Shown: positions 9,312-17,952 of the stretch, piece by piece | Layout of the letters: every line of letters starts with the position of its first letter | How positions within the stretch are numbered: the first letter of the stretch is position 1 | NCBI RefSeq assembly: GCF_013816785.1 | Contig: NZ_JACDDV010000006.1 | Span: 18,020 to 76,345 of the forward strand | Direction: 5' to 3' | DNA length: 58,326 bases | Source: Sphingomonas sp. | GTDB taxonomy: Bacteria; Pseudomonadota; Alphaproteobacteria; Sphingomonadales; Sphingomonadaceae | The notes under the pieces: model-generated | Databases searched by the model: none | What the model was told of the DNA's origin: nothing | The model's input: the letters and a program-made list of their open reading frames with translations, nothing else | Translations under genes and position numbers: made by a program

Positions 9312-9373
9312 CCCCCTTTTATTTACCGCTTTTCCGAAGGGGAGGAATTGCGGTAAAGGTAAATTAAAGGGGG
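9312..9373 (+). promoter_or_regulatory. 16-bp inverted repeat whose right arm holds the ribosome site of the next gene
   Basis: CCCCCTTTTATTTACC (9312-9327) is mirrored by GGTAAATTAAAGGGGG (9358-9373) with a single mismatch, separated by 30 bases. The right arm contains the Shine-Dalgarno AAAGGGGG 4 bases before the ATG at 9378. The repeat could be a protein operator, or an mRNA hairpin that hides the ribosome site. Confidence 0.6.
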
Positions 9374-9377
9374 CGGC

Positions 9378-10037
9378 ATGTCGAACATCGCGGGCAAAGC
9401 CTATGGCATGACGGTGGTGACACCGATGTCGCCCCGCCTGACCTGGTTGTGCTCCTATATCTTTCGCGCGGTGCGGTGCTTCCCGGCGACCTTGGGGCCG
9501 TTGATCGGCCTGTCGATTATCCACTTCGCTCGCTGGGCGATTATCAGGCGCGACCAATGGCCCAACCTCGGTAACGGACCGGAGCGGCTGCGACACGACT
9601 GCCTGCTGTTCTGCAGCAACTTCAATGGGACGTGGGACCAGTATATCGACGCCTTTTCGGCGGGCGTGCCCGCCGGGCTCAACCTCCTATGGTATCGCAA
9701 TGTCCGATTCCCCGGGGCGGTCCCGAATACGCCATTCAAGGAATATATTCGCGTCAATCAGCTCTTTACCGACTTTTACTACAACGCCACGCCAGGCGTC
9801 GCGCAACGTGACATCAAAAGCGCGCTCAGGGTGCGGCAAATGCTGCTCGACCTTGAGCGGGCCCATGCGCGGCTCAGCCCGGCCGAATTCGCCGGTGCCT
9901 ATCGCGCGGCGCTGATCGCAGTTCAAAACGATCTTGGCTCGCACGGGCCCTCGCCGGTGGCGTCAACCGACACGGCGACCGCCGATGCCAACAAGCTCCT
10001 CAGGATCGCCGAAGGGCAATATGCGGTAGCAATCTGA
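9378..10037 (+). CDS. Unrecognised protein with HFARWAII and LLFCSNFNG motifs
   Basis: I do not recognise a characterised family. The 219-residue product has HFARWAII at 49-56 and LLFCSNFNGTWDQYIDAF at 76-93. An aromatic-rich segment (YIRVNQLFTDFYYNATPG) and a helical C-terminus follow. The same two motif positions occur in the protein encoded next (HFARFAVI and LLFAAEFDPN), so the two appear to share a domain. The alternation of strand-like motifs would suit a ferredoxin-like alpha/beta fold of the kind found in DyP peroxidases; this is inference. Residues 22-47 are hydrophobic and could be membrane-associated. The start is supported by AAAGGGGG. First gene of a three-gene run ending in the DyP gene. 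Confidence 0.65.
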   Translation: MSNIAGKAYGMTVVTPMSPRLTWLCSYIFRAVRCFPATLGPLIGLSIIHFARWAIIRRDQWPNLGNGPERLRHDCLLFCSNFNGTWDQYIDAFSAGVPAGLNLLWYRNVRFPGAVPNTPFKEYIRVNQLFTDFYYNATPGVAQRDIKSALRVRQMLLDLERAHARLSPAEFAGAYRAALIAVQNDLGSHGPSPVASTDTATADANKLLRIAEGQYAVAI

Positions 10038-10065
10038 TCGGACCCCTCGCGGAAAGGCCGAACCC

Positions 10066-11028
10066 ATGCCGAATGTTGACGGCGGACATTATTTTCTGAC
10101 GGTGCTGGCGCCGTTACTGCTCAGCGACGAGCTGGCCGCCGACGGGTCGATCGAATGCCCCAGCAACATGTTGCGCAAGCTGCTGGCGCTTATGCCGACG
10201 ACCGGCGGCGGCCCCGAACCTACCCTTGCAGGATCGGAAATCGTCGGGCAGTTCGTCAGTCCGTTCGCACGCAACCGGCTTAACCACTTCGCCCGGTTCG
10301 CGGTAATCGAGGACGTTAATTACAATGGCCGGATCAACGGCGACGGGCTGTTCGAGGCGCTCAAAGGGATCAACCCGGCCGAGCTGCAAGCGGTCGATCA
10401 TCTGTCACGGCCCTATCTGCTGTTCGCAGCGGAGTTCGACCCCAATCGCGAAGGCGCGCCCGAGCCCGACGTCTATCTCGACAGGCTGTGGCAAACGATG
10501 GAGGTCGAGCTGCGCCAGATTTTTGGGCATTGTTATCGCTTCGTCGAGGTGCAGAACGCGGGCGATTTCGTCCGCTACATCAAGCGGTGCCAGGTCGAAA
10601 CGACCATGCCCTTCAACGATTACTGGATCGACCCGCCGCCGTTCAAGAGCTTGCGGATGTGGCCGCTCCTCGCAGGTGCAATCGCGCTGGCGGGCGCAGC
10701 CGGATTCGCCGTGTCGCGCGTCCTTCGATCCTTCATCGGCCCCGACCTGGAGTGGTCGCTAGCGTTCCTTGTGGGGATCGCCGTCCTGGTCTTCGTAATA
10801 TTGTTCGCGATACGCCGGCGCGCCGTCCAGCCGTTTGCCACCGCCCCCGGTTCGGATTTGGCGACCATCCTCAAGGCTCTCTATCTGCAGAAGAATTTCG
10901 TCGATTTTGCAATCACGAACCAAGGCGGCCCGCCCGACGCGCTGAGCACGGCGTTTGGCGATTTTCTCAAGCAGCATCGACCGCGCGAGGCTGAACCGTC
11001 GCAACCTCCTGCCGTGGTCAGCGCATGA
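10066..11028 (+). CDS. Unrecognised membrane protein sharing the HFAR motif
   Basis: No characterised family recognised. The 320-residue product has an N-terminal segment starting HYFLTVLAPL. HFARFAVIEDV (74-84) and LLFAAEFDPN (118-127) follow, equivalent in order and spacing to the motifs of the preceding protein. Two membrane helices come next (about 201-222 and 229-250, the second ending in RRR), and a cytoplasmic tail rich in Pro and Glu. It sits 28 bases after the previous gene. Its stop overlaps the start of the DyP gene (ATGA), so all three are probably translated from one mRNA. A membrane-anchored partner of the peroxidase is a plausible reading, not shown by sequence. Confidence 0.65.
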   Translation: MPNVDGGHYFLTVLAPLLLSDELAADGSIECPSNMLRKLLALMPTTGGGPEPTLAGSEIVGQFVSPFARNRLNHFARFAVIEDVNYNGRINGDGLFEALKGINPAELQAVDHLSRPYLLFAAEFDPNREGAPEPDVYLDRLWQTMEVELRQIFGHCYRFVEVQNAGDFVRYIKRCQVETTMPFNDYWIDPPPFKSLRMWPLLAGAIALAGAAGFAVSRVLRSFIGPDLEWSLAFLVGIAVLVFVILFAIRRRAVQPFATAPGSDLATILKALYLQKNFVDFAITNQGGPPDALSTAFGDFLKQHRPREAEPSQPPAVVSA

Positions 11029-12656
11029 CTACGGTCGTCGCACCACCCGGCAAGCCCGGCGCACTCGAACTAGCGGACATTCAGGGCAATATCCTTTCGG
11101 CCTATGGCAAGGAGGGCTTTCCCAAGGCGCGCTACCTCCTGATCAGTTCGAGCAACGCAGAGAAAGGCCGGGAGCTCGTCCGTTGGCTCTATCCAATGGT
11201 CACCACCGCCGTGCGCTGGCCGTCCAGCAAATATGGTCGCTTCGGCAAGGCCCGTGTCGAGCGACCGACAGTTGCACTCAACGTCGCCTTCTCATTTTGG
11301 GGCCTGGTCGCGCTTGGCGTGCCGGTGCGCACACTCGAAACCTTTCCCGACGAGTTCGTCCAGGGCATGGCGCGCCGTGGGATTATCCTGGGCGACATAT
11401 TGCCCGGCGTCGCCAAACCGCCGTGGGATCCTGTGTGGCAGAATGAGGAATCGCAGGACGGGGCGTCGAAAGGCCACATCCTCATCACGCTCAACGCACA
11501 GATGGACCCGGCCACGGGCGAGGCGGTGCCCGAACTTGAAGCGATGACATCGGCCATCCGCACGTTCTGCGTGAATAGCGCAGGCGCGCTTCAAATGCTC
11601 GCCGGGCATGATTCTTCCGGCGCCGATTTCCAGGCGCTCTCCGCGATCATCGAACCGACCACGGACGGCTTTCAACCGACGGCCAAGGAGCATTTCGGCT
11701 TCACCGACGCGATCAGCGATCCCGTGTTCAGCGGGCAGTTCCCGCGGGATCTCGAAGCCGAACGTGCGCGCGGCAACGGAAAAATGACGTCGAATGGTGA
11801 ATGGGTGCCGCTCGCGACGGGAGAGTTCCTGCTCGGCTACCCCGATGAGGCACAGGAAATCCCGGTGGGAGGAATGCTGCGCAGCTTCGGGCGCAACGGC
11901 ACCTTCATGGCTTACCGCAAGCTGCAGCAGAACGTCGTCGCGTTCCGAAAATGGATTGATGAGACGGCACCGCGATACGGCGCGGTCTCGGGCATTGTCG
12001 ACCCGATTGCGGCGCGCGCAACGCTGATGGCGAAAATCGCCGGACGCTGGCCGGATGGCGCGCCGATCTCGCTATTTCCCGATTATGCGACCTGGGTCGC
12101 GACTGAGGATTCGGCGACGGCGACGGTGGAGGAGCGGCGGCGCCTGTCCAATTTTGCCTATTTCGACGATCCGGACGGCGTCAAATGTCCGCTAACCTCC
12201 CATGTCCGGCGCGCCAATCCGCGCGACACCAATGGCCCGGCGCCATCGGATGGGCGCACCCCGTCGAAGAGCGGCACCGTGCTAACCGACCGCCGCCGCA
12301 TCTTGCGCCGCGGCCTTCCCTACGGTGTCTGCCCGGCCGACGCGACCGTCGAAGGCGAGCATGGCATTGTCATCCTGATCCTCTGTGCCAGCCTGCAGCG
12401 TCAGTTCGAATTCATGCAGCAGCAATGGGTCAATTACGGCGCCGATGCGCGTGCAGGCAACGACACCGACCCGCTGATAGGACTGCATGGCGACAAGGCC
12501 AAATTCGTTATCCCCGGCGACCCTTCGGAAGGCCGCCTGCCGTTCATCGCCGATGCGTTGCCGCAATTCGTCGAGACGCGCGGTGGCGCCTATTTCTTCG
12601 TGCCCAGCATGACCGCGTTGCAAATGCTTGGCCTGGGAATCATCGACCCGACCTGA
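11025..12656 (+). CDS. DyP-type heme peroxidase, long form with variant GxxDG motif
   Basis: Heme peroxidase of the dye-decolorizing family. The 543-residue product has the N-terminal family pattern (NVAFSFWGLVALGV..FPDEFVQGMA), the distal-pocket motif GFTDAISDP (225-233) and the segment GEFLLGYPDE. The proximal heme-ligand histidine is in CPLTSHVRRANPRD (His393), followed by RRRILRRGLPYG and ASLQRQFEFMQQQWVN. The catalytic Asp228 is kept, but the canonical GxxDG ends in Ala229 instead of Gly. Length and insertions place it with the large (C/D-type) DyPs. No signal peptide is seen, so it is probably cytoplasmic. Start codon overlaps the upstream stop (ATGA). Confidence 0.86.
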   Translation: MTTVVAPPGKPGALELADIQGNILSAYGKEGFPKARYLLISSSNAEKGRELVRWLYPMVTTAVRWPSSKYGRFGKARVERPTVALNVAFSFWGLVALGVPVRTLETFPDEFVQGMARRGIILGDILPGVAKPPWDPVWQNEESQDGASKGHILITLNAQMDPATGEAVPELEAMTSAIRTFCVNSAGALQMLAGHDSSGADFQALSAIIEPTTDGFQPTAKEHFGFTDAISDPVFSGQFPRDLEAERARGNGKMTSNGEWVPLATGEFLLGYPDEAQEIPVGGMLRSFGRNGTFMAYRKLQQNVVAFRKWIDETAPRYGAVSGIVDPIAARATLMAKIAGRWPDGAPISLFPDYATWVATEDSATATVEERRRLSNFAYFDDPDGVKCPLTSHVRRANPRDTNGPAPSDGRTPSKSGTVLTDRRRILRRGLPYGVCPADATVEGEHGIVILILCASLQRQFEFMQQQWVNYGADARAGNDTDPLIGLHGDKAKFVIPGDPSEGRLPFIADALPQFVETRGGAYFFVPSMTALQMLGLGIIDPT

Positions 12657-12662
12657 TCAGGC

Positions 12663-13955
12663 TCAAGCGGGGTCGAACTCGACCACCAAGTGCGCCGGGA
12701 ACGGTCCGTCCAGAGCCAGACGGCCCGCTTGGCCGGCGGCACGGCGCAGGTTGCGCTGGAGTAGCAAAGGTTTGAGCGTCTGGACTATCTGCGCCTCGGC
12801 CAGCGGCGCGCCGATGCACCAATGAATGCCGCTGCCAAGCGTTAGATTGTTGTGTGACGCGCGACCGGGATCGAACGCCTTCGGCCGCTCGATGCGGCGC
12901 GGATCGAACATCGCGGAGTGCGTGCTGACTAGCATTTTGGTGCCCTTGGGAATGCGCTTGGCGCGGCGCGTGCCTTGCGCCACGATTGCATCCTCGGCGC
13001 ATTCGCGAAACGGCCCCGGGTTGAGGGGCAGAAACCGAAACGCCTCCCACAGGCAGCGCTTCAGCAATTCGTCGTCATCGGCCCGCGCAGCGGCCTGCGT
13101 GGCGCGCATCATGTCTGGGCGCCTGAGCAGCATTTCGAGCATATGCCCACCGGCCATGGTGTTGGTGGGAACGAAGCCGGTGATCATGCCGATCAGGATC
13201 GCCCGGATGGTTTCGTCAGGAACTGGCGCTCCGTCGGCCCCTTTCGCCGATACTAGCCGTGCCGCGATCGTGTCGCTGCCGGCGGGCGCCGCGCGTGCCC
13301 CCGCAATCGCCGCGTCGATGATCGGGCGGAGTTCCGCACCCGCCTTGACGGCTTCGTCGCGCACCGTCGGATCGTTGGACGGGTCGCCGAACATGAAGGT
13401 GCTCATCGCGATCGTGATATGGGCAAAGCGAGTTTCGTTCGGGACCGCGACCCCATAATAGCGCTCGCAGATCCGGGTCGGTACGCGCGTCACCAGATCC
13501 TCAATCGCGTCGATCCGGCCGCGGCTGGACATGACCAGCGCCTCGGCTTCCTCGGCCGCGATGGGCCCGACGATCGCGCGATTGTCACTGGTAGGAAAGG
13601 TGTTGGCGACAAGTTCGTGGAGGGCCCGGTAATCGGCTCCGTCGGCCATGCCGAGGAGGAAATTCGGACCGCCGTTGAGCAATTCGATCTTAGGACCGAA
13701 CGGCACCGCGAACACGTCCTGGCGCTTCAACACTTCGATGACATCCTCGTAGCGGCTGATAAACGCCCACCCCCGAATCACGACGATTGGCCAGAATCGG
13801 CGCGCAAAGGCGTAAATCGCGTAGGGATGATCGAGCAGATAGGAGATCACGGCCGAGCCGATGCCGGGCTTCTTAGCCGCCACCCGGGCGGGCTGGAACC
13901 CGGTTCCGGACTGGCTCTGCTTTCGGCCTATCAGCGTGGCTGCTGCGTAGGTCAT
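12663..13955 (-). CDS. Cytochrome P450 with atypical I-helix and heme-binding motifs
   Basis: Heme-thiolate protein of 430 residues, normal bacterial P450 length. The K-helix ExxR is present (Glu304-Arg307) and the heme-loop cysteine is Cys380 in LGSGIHWCIG. Two departures are visible. The usual Phe of FGxGxHxCxG is Leu373. The I-helix oxygen-activation motif, normally acid-Thr, reads GFVPTNT (260-266), with Pro263 where the acid is expected. P450s without the acid-alcohol pair often use peroxide or catalyse rearrangements, so a peroxygenase-like role next to a DyP is possible (inference). No ferredoxin or reductase gene is nearby. ATG preceded by AAAGGGGG; 32 bases after the cyclase gene on the same strand. 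Confidence 0.88.
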   Translation of the reverse strand: MTYAAATLIGRKQSQSGTGFQPARVAAKKPGIGSAVISYLLDHPYAIYAFARRFWPIVVIRGWAFISRYEDVIEVLKRQDVFAVPFGPKIELLNGGPNFLLGMADGADYRALHELVANTFPTSDNRAIVGPIAAEEAEALVMSSRGRIDAIEDLVTRVPTRICERYYGVAVPNETRFAHITIAMSTFMFGDPSNDPTVRDEAVKAGAELRPIIDAAIAGARAAPAGSDTIAARLVSAKGADGAPVPDETIRAILIGMITGFVPTNTMAGGHMLEMLLRRPDMMRATQAAARADDDELLKRCLWEAFRFLPLNPGPFRECAEDAIVAQGTRRAKRIPKGTKMLVSTHSAMFDPRRIERPKAFDPGRASHNNLTLGSGIHWCIGAPLAEAQIVQTLKPLLLQRNLRRAAGQAGRLALDGPFPAHLVVEFDPA

Positions 13956-13961
13956 GTTATA

Positions 13962-13972
13962 CCCCCTTTACC
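13962..13972 (-). promoter_or_regulatory. Ribosome site and motif shared with the 9.3-kb inverted repeat
   Basis: On the minus strand GGTAAAGGGGG lies 6 bases before the P450 ATG. It provides the Shine-Dalgarno sequence and matches the ends of the GGTAAATTAAAGGGGG arm in front of the gene at 9378. It may be a shared regulatory or translational element of the two converging transcripts. Confidence 0.4.
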
Positions 13973-13987
13973 CGCGCAAGAACCAGG

Positions 13988-16900
13988 TCAGACGCGTATC
14001 TTGGCCACGATCGGCGATTGTTCTTCGAGCGACGCAAGCCCCGCGCGATAGCGCGACAGATGCAGTGCCGCCCCCTGACGCTCGGCAATCGCGATCGCGC
14101 GCCTGATGGCCGTCGTCGCCCCCTCAACATCGCCAAGTTGCCGCTGTAATTCGCCGCGCACCATAGCGATGTCCGCGCTGTCGTTGGCCATGCCGGTTTC
14201 GGCCATCACCGCCTCTGCCTTCGCGATTTCCTGACTGGCGGCCTCGAACTGCCCCCCCTCCATTAGCGCTTCGGCAAGCCACATGAAGAAGGTCGGCGCG
14301 TAGAGAACACTGCCGGTGCCGCGATAGTAGTCGATACCCGTCGACAGCACCGCAATCGCTTGCTCGATCGGGGCTGTGCTCATCAAGAGCCGGCCGCGCA
14401 GTATCTCGCATACGGCAGCATGGAATCCGATCTCATGCTCTCGCGTCAGGTCGGCCAGCTCGTTCACCATCGCTTCAGTCCCGTCGGTCAAGCCGTGGAA
14501 TAGGTTGACCAAAATCTGCCCGGTCAGCGCCTGGGCCAGATTATAAGGCTGGCCGAGCAGCCGCGCCTCGGCCACCGAATCCGCAGCCGCGGCGAACGCC
14601 TGGTCGCGATGGCCAAGGCTGCTGTGAACGAAGCCCGCGTACATCAACATCACGACGCGCGGATCGTCGACCACGATTTCCGCGTAGGCGCGCCGCCGCG
14701 ATGGGTCGAACTCGGCAAGTCCGCGTTCCAGAAAGGCAAGCGACCTGGCGAAATTGCCCAGCGGATAGCCGAGCACGCCTTGCGCGCGGCAACCAATCAC
14801 GACCCACACCGGATCGTTGGCCGCTTCGGCTTCCTTCAGCAATTCATCGGCCCGCGTTTCCGCCGAGTGCAGCCGGCCGCACAGCAGGTCGTTGATCCAC
14901 AGGCCGTGAAGAACGGCGAGCAGTTCCGCGCGATGCCCGGTGACCCCGCAAAGTTCACGCGCCCGTTCGAATGCGGCACCGGTTTCGGGGACGGCGTAAC
15001 CAACCGTGGCGATCAGCGCCTTGCCCAGCGCAAGCTGAAGCTTCAACTCGTCCTGCGAGCGCTCAGGTCCATCGGGCATCTGGGCGACGCAGGCCAGCCC
15101 GTGTTGCAGCCGTGCCTTGGCCTCGGGCATTGCCGAATTGGCCAGCGCCGCCAGCCCCGCCTTCAGCCAATAGCCAGCGGCGGCCCCGGCGTTGCCGCCT
15201 TCGGCCGCATAATGGGCAAGCCTTTCGGGCTTGTCACGAGCTATCGCCGACGAATCGGCCTCGAGCAATTCCAGCAATCGCAGGTTGAGCCGCCTTCGAT
15301 CGGCGCGCAGCAAAGTCGTGTAGGCCGCCTCCTGGATGAGCACGTGGCGAAACACGAATTGCTCCAGCCCGCGCGACGTGTCGGTCGTCACCAATCCGCT
15401 TTCGGTAAGCCGGTCGAGCGCGCCATTGATTTCGGCGATTGGAACCTCGGCCAGCGACGCCAGTAGGTCCCGTGTAAAACGGCGTCCGATTACAGATGCG
15501 ATCTGGGCAATGCGCTTGGCCGGGCCGAGCAGGGCGAGCCGGGCAAGGAGCGAGTCCTGCAGCGACATCGGCAGTTCGAACTCGTCGATCGGCATCTTGC
15601 CCTTTTCGGTCGCCAGCTCGACCGTCGACCGGGTCAATTCCTCCAGAAACAAGGGGACGCCGTCGGCCCGGCGGAGGATCGCCCGGCGGACGCTCGGCGG
15701 CAATCGCTCGGCTCCCGGCACGCTCAAGACCAGTGTGCCGGCCTCGACCAATTCCAGTGGCAGGAGGCGAAGCCGCTTGACGTGCGAAAGATCGGCCCAG
15801 CCGGGCTCAAACTCGGGCCGTGCAGTGACGATCAACAAAGCCTGGCCGAATTGACCGTCACGGATCGCGCGATCGAGCACGGTCAGTGACGTGGGATCGG
15901 CCCAGTGCGCGTCCTCGAAAAAGACCAATAGCGGAACCTGGTGCGAGAAGAGTTCGAATTGCCGCACAAGCGCATCGATCGTCCGATCAAGCCGCTGCGA
16001 CGCCGTGAGGTTGGCAACCGCCTCCGTCGCCGTCGCCTGGATACCAGCGAACCGGGCGAGCACTGCGGCGTCGTCCGGAGTGGTGTCGGGCGCCCAAGCC
16101 GCCACTCCGCCACGCGACGATCGCTGGAGATGGCTGACGAAAGGATAGAGCGGCGTTTCCGTGCTGTGCGCTGCGCACGATAGGTTGATGCGCTGCACGG
16201 GAACCGCCTGATCTTCAGCCAGGAAAGCGGTTGCCAGATGCGATTTACCGACACCCGGTTCGCCAATCAGCAGCAGCGCGCGGTCGGCCCCGGTCAGGGC
16301 ATCGCCTAGCGTCGACCGCATGGTCGCCAGTTCGGCATCGCGCCCGACCAGCAGGATAGACCGCTTGGCCGTCTGGGACGCCTCATGCAGCGTTGAATCG
16401 GAAACGCGCCAGGCCTGGACCGGGGCGACAAACCCCTTGACCTCGAATAGGCCAATATCGATCAGATCGAACGTCCCGCCGAGCACACGTCGTGTACCAT
16501 CCGAAACGACCACCGATTGGGGCGCCGCGCAGGATTGAAGCCGGGCAGCGAGATTGGCGACGGTGCCGACGACCTCATTGCCGCCTTCGCCGTCGCCCAA
16601 TTGATTGACGATGCCCTCTCCGGTGGCGATGCCGATACGGATACTCGCTGCTTCCCCATTTGGGAGAATCAGGTCGCTTGTTGCCGCGACCGCGCGAAGT
16701 CCGGCCAGCACGGCACGTTCGGCAGCATCCTCCTGTGCGGTCGGATAACCGAAATAGACCACGGCGCCGTCTCCGACTCGGCTGCCGACATAGCCACCAA
16801 GGCTCCGTGCCGCGCCTTCGACTGCGTGATGGAAATGTTCGACCGCGTCGCTGAAATCTTCCGGATCGCAAATGCCGGCAAGCGCGGTCGATCCGACCAG

Positions 16901-17065
16901 ATCGTAGAACATAATCGTCATCTGCCGCCGCTCGCCGGCGCGACGGGCACGATCGGGCAGCGCGACAATCGATCCTTCCCCACCCCCCTGGGTCAAGATA
17001 GAACCGCATTGGCCGCAGAAGCGGTTGCCCGCCGGTTGCTCCACGCGACACTTTTCGCAGTACAT
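13988..17065 (-). CDS. Zinc-ribbon / class III nucleotide cyclase / AAA ATPase / TPR-like regulator
   Basis: Large signalling protein of 1025 residues. Order of parts: a four-cysteine zinc ribbon (Cys3, Cys6, Cys17, Cys20); a class III adenylate/guanylate cyclase domain (about 45-220) with both metal-binding aspartates (Asp55 in FYDLVGST, Asp99 in VGDG); an AAA/STAND-type ATPase with Walker A GEPGVGKS near 268-275 and Walker B VFFEDAHWAD; then about 450 residues of helical TPR-like repeats to the C-terminus. No membrane helix is evident. Such fusions are known in proteobacteria and actinobacteria as presumed multi-input signal proteins. It precedes the P450 on the same strand and probably shares its transcript, suggesting a role in controlling the redox cluster. 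Confidence 0.88.
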   Translation of the reverse strand: MYCEKCRVEQPAGNRFCGQCGSILTQGGGEGSIVALPDRARRAGERRQMTIMFYDLVGSTALAGICDPEDFSDAVEHFHHAVEGAARSLGGYVGSRVGDGAVVYFGYPTAQEDAAERAVLAGLRAVAATSDLILPNGEAASIRIGIATGEGIVNQLGDGEGGNEVVGTVANLAARLQSCAAPQSVVVSDGTRRVLGGTFDLIDIGLFEVKGFVAPVQAWRVSDSTLHEASQTAKRSILLVGRDAELATMRSTLGDALTGADRALLLIGEPGVGKSHLATAFLAEDQAVPVQRINLSCAAHSTETPLYPFVSHLQRSSRGGVAAWAPDTTPDDAAVLARFAGIQATATEAVANLTASQRLDRTIDALVRQFELFSHQVPLLVFFEDAHWADPTSLTVLDRAIRDGQFGQALLIVTARPEFEPGWADLSHVKRLRLLPLELVEAGTLVLSVPGAERLPPSVRRAILRRADGVPLFLEELTRSTVELATEKGKMPIDEFELPMSLQDSLLARLALLGPAKRIAQIASVIGRRFTRDLLASLAEVPIAEINGALDRLTESGLVTTDTSRGLEQFVFRHVLIQEAAYTTLLRADRRRLNLRLLELLEADSSAIARDKPERLAHYAAEGGNAGAAAGYWLKAGLAALANSAMPEAKARLQHGLACVAQMPDGPERSQDELKLQLALGKALIATVGYAVPETGAAFERARELCGVTGHRAELLAVLHGLWINDLLCGRLHSAETRADELLKEAEAANDPVWVVIGCRAQGVLGYPLGNFARSLAFLERGLAEFDPSRRRAYAEIVVDDPRVVMLMYAGFVHSSLGHRDQAFAAAADSVAEARLLGQPYNLAQALTGQILVNLFHGLTDGTEAMVNELADLTREHEIGFHAAVCEILRGRLLMSTAPIEQAIAVLSTGIDYYRGTGSVLYAPTFFMWLAEALMEGGQFEAASQEIAKAEAVMAETGMANDSADIAMVRGELQRQLGDVEGATTAIRRAIAIAERQGAALHLSRYRAGLASLEEQSPIVAKIRV

Positions 17066-17314
17066 TTCGGCCTCAAGCCCGTTGTCTTACCGGGGAATTA
17101 AAACTGCAAGCGGATTCTGGCGGTTTGCGCCACCGAGTCAGGGGGAGCGAGGTGCATCAGCATGAGTTTGGTCCACGCCGCGGCGTTGCCCATGGCCCCG
17201 CCCAGGTGAGTTGGAATTACCCCGCGTGACCTCCCCAAAATGTTGAGCCGAGTTCAACCTGTGCTGAAATGGCACCGCAATGCCGCCACCCGCGCATTAG
17301 AATCTCTCAGCGAA

Positions 17315-17938
17315 TCATCCGCGATCCTTGCCGACGAACAGGCAATCGAGCTGGACCTTCAGAAGAGCGGAATGATCGAGCGGCTCAATCCGCTGGAACA
17401 GCCCGTGCCATAAGACCCCAACGACTATTGGCGCGCCGATCAGTTGAGGCAGTTCGGCGATGCCGGGATTGCAGAGCTCTCCGCGCGCCGCAGCGATCCG
17501 CAGCAGCGGCCGGAGCCGGCCGAACAGTTTCGACAATATTTCGCCGTGGTAGAAGTCCGCGAGCCGGGGAAAGCGCATCCCTTCGCTGATGAACAAGCGC
17601 AGCACGTCGCCGCGTGGCGTGGCAATTTCCTCGACCAACGGCGTGAGAAACGCCTCGATGACCGACCGGATCAGCATGTCGGGCGCCGGAACAAGCTGAT
17701 CGATCCGATCGACCCACGGCTGCAGCACGGCTCTAGCCATGCTTTCGAACAACCGCTCCTTGTCGGTAAAGTGATGAAACACCGTGCCCTTGGCAACGCC
17801 CGCCCGCTTGGCGACATCGTCGATGCGGGTCGCGGCGAATCCGTTGGCGACGAATTCGACAAGCGCGGCCGCAAGGATCGCGTCATTGCGAGCCTTCGCC
17901 TGTTCCACGCGACTGTGAGGGGTTAGCTGCTTTGCCAC
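17315..17938 (-). CDS. TetR family repressor of the efflux operon
   Basis: The start is the GTG at 17938, preceded by AGGGGA. It gives VAKQLTPHSRVEQAKARNDAIL and a 207-residue product; the frame is open upstream but that part runs antisense-like through the permease end. The N-terminal helix-turn-helix (about 18-65) has the classic ATRIDDVAKRAGVAKGTVFHHFTDKERLFE pattern, split here by position only. The C-terminal ligand-binding domain is helical. It is the last gene of a five-gene minus-strand operon, 14 bases after the permease. The palindrome at 22549-22568 in front of the operon is its likely operator, giving autoregulation by the transported compound. Confidence 0.88.
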   Translation of the reverse strand: MAKQLTPHSRVEQAKARNDAILAAALVEFVANGFAATRIDDVAKRAGVAKGTVFHHFTDKERLFESMARAVLQPWVDRIDQLVPAPDMLIRSVIEAFLTPLVEEIATPRGDVLRLFISEGMRFPRLADFYHGEILSKLFGRLRPLLRIAAARGELCNPGIAELPQLIGAPIVVGVLWHGLFQRIEPLDHSALLKVQLDCLFVGKDRG

Positions 17939-17952
17939 GGAGTTCCCCTGCC

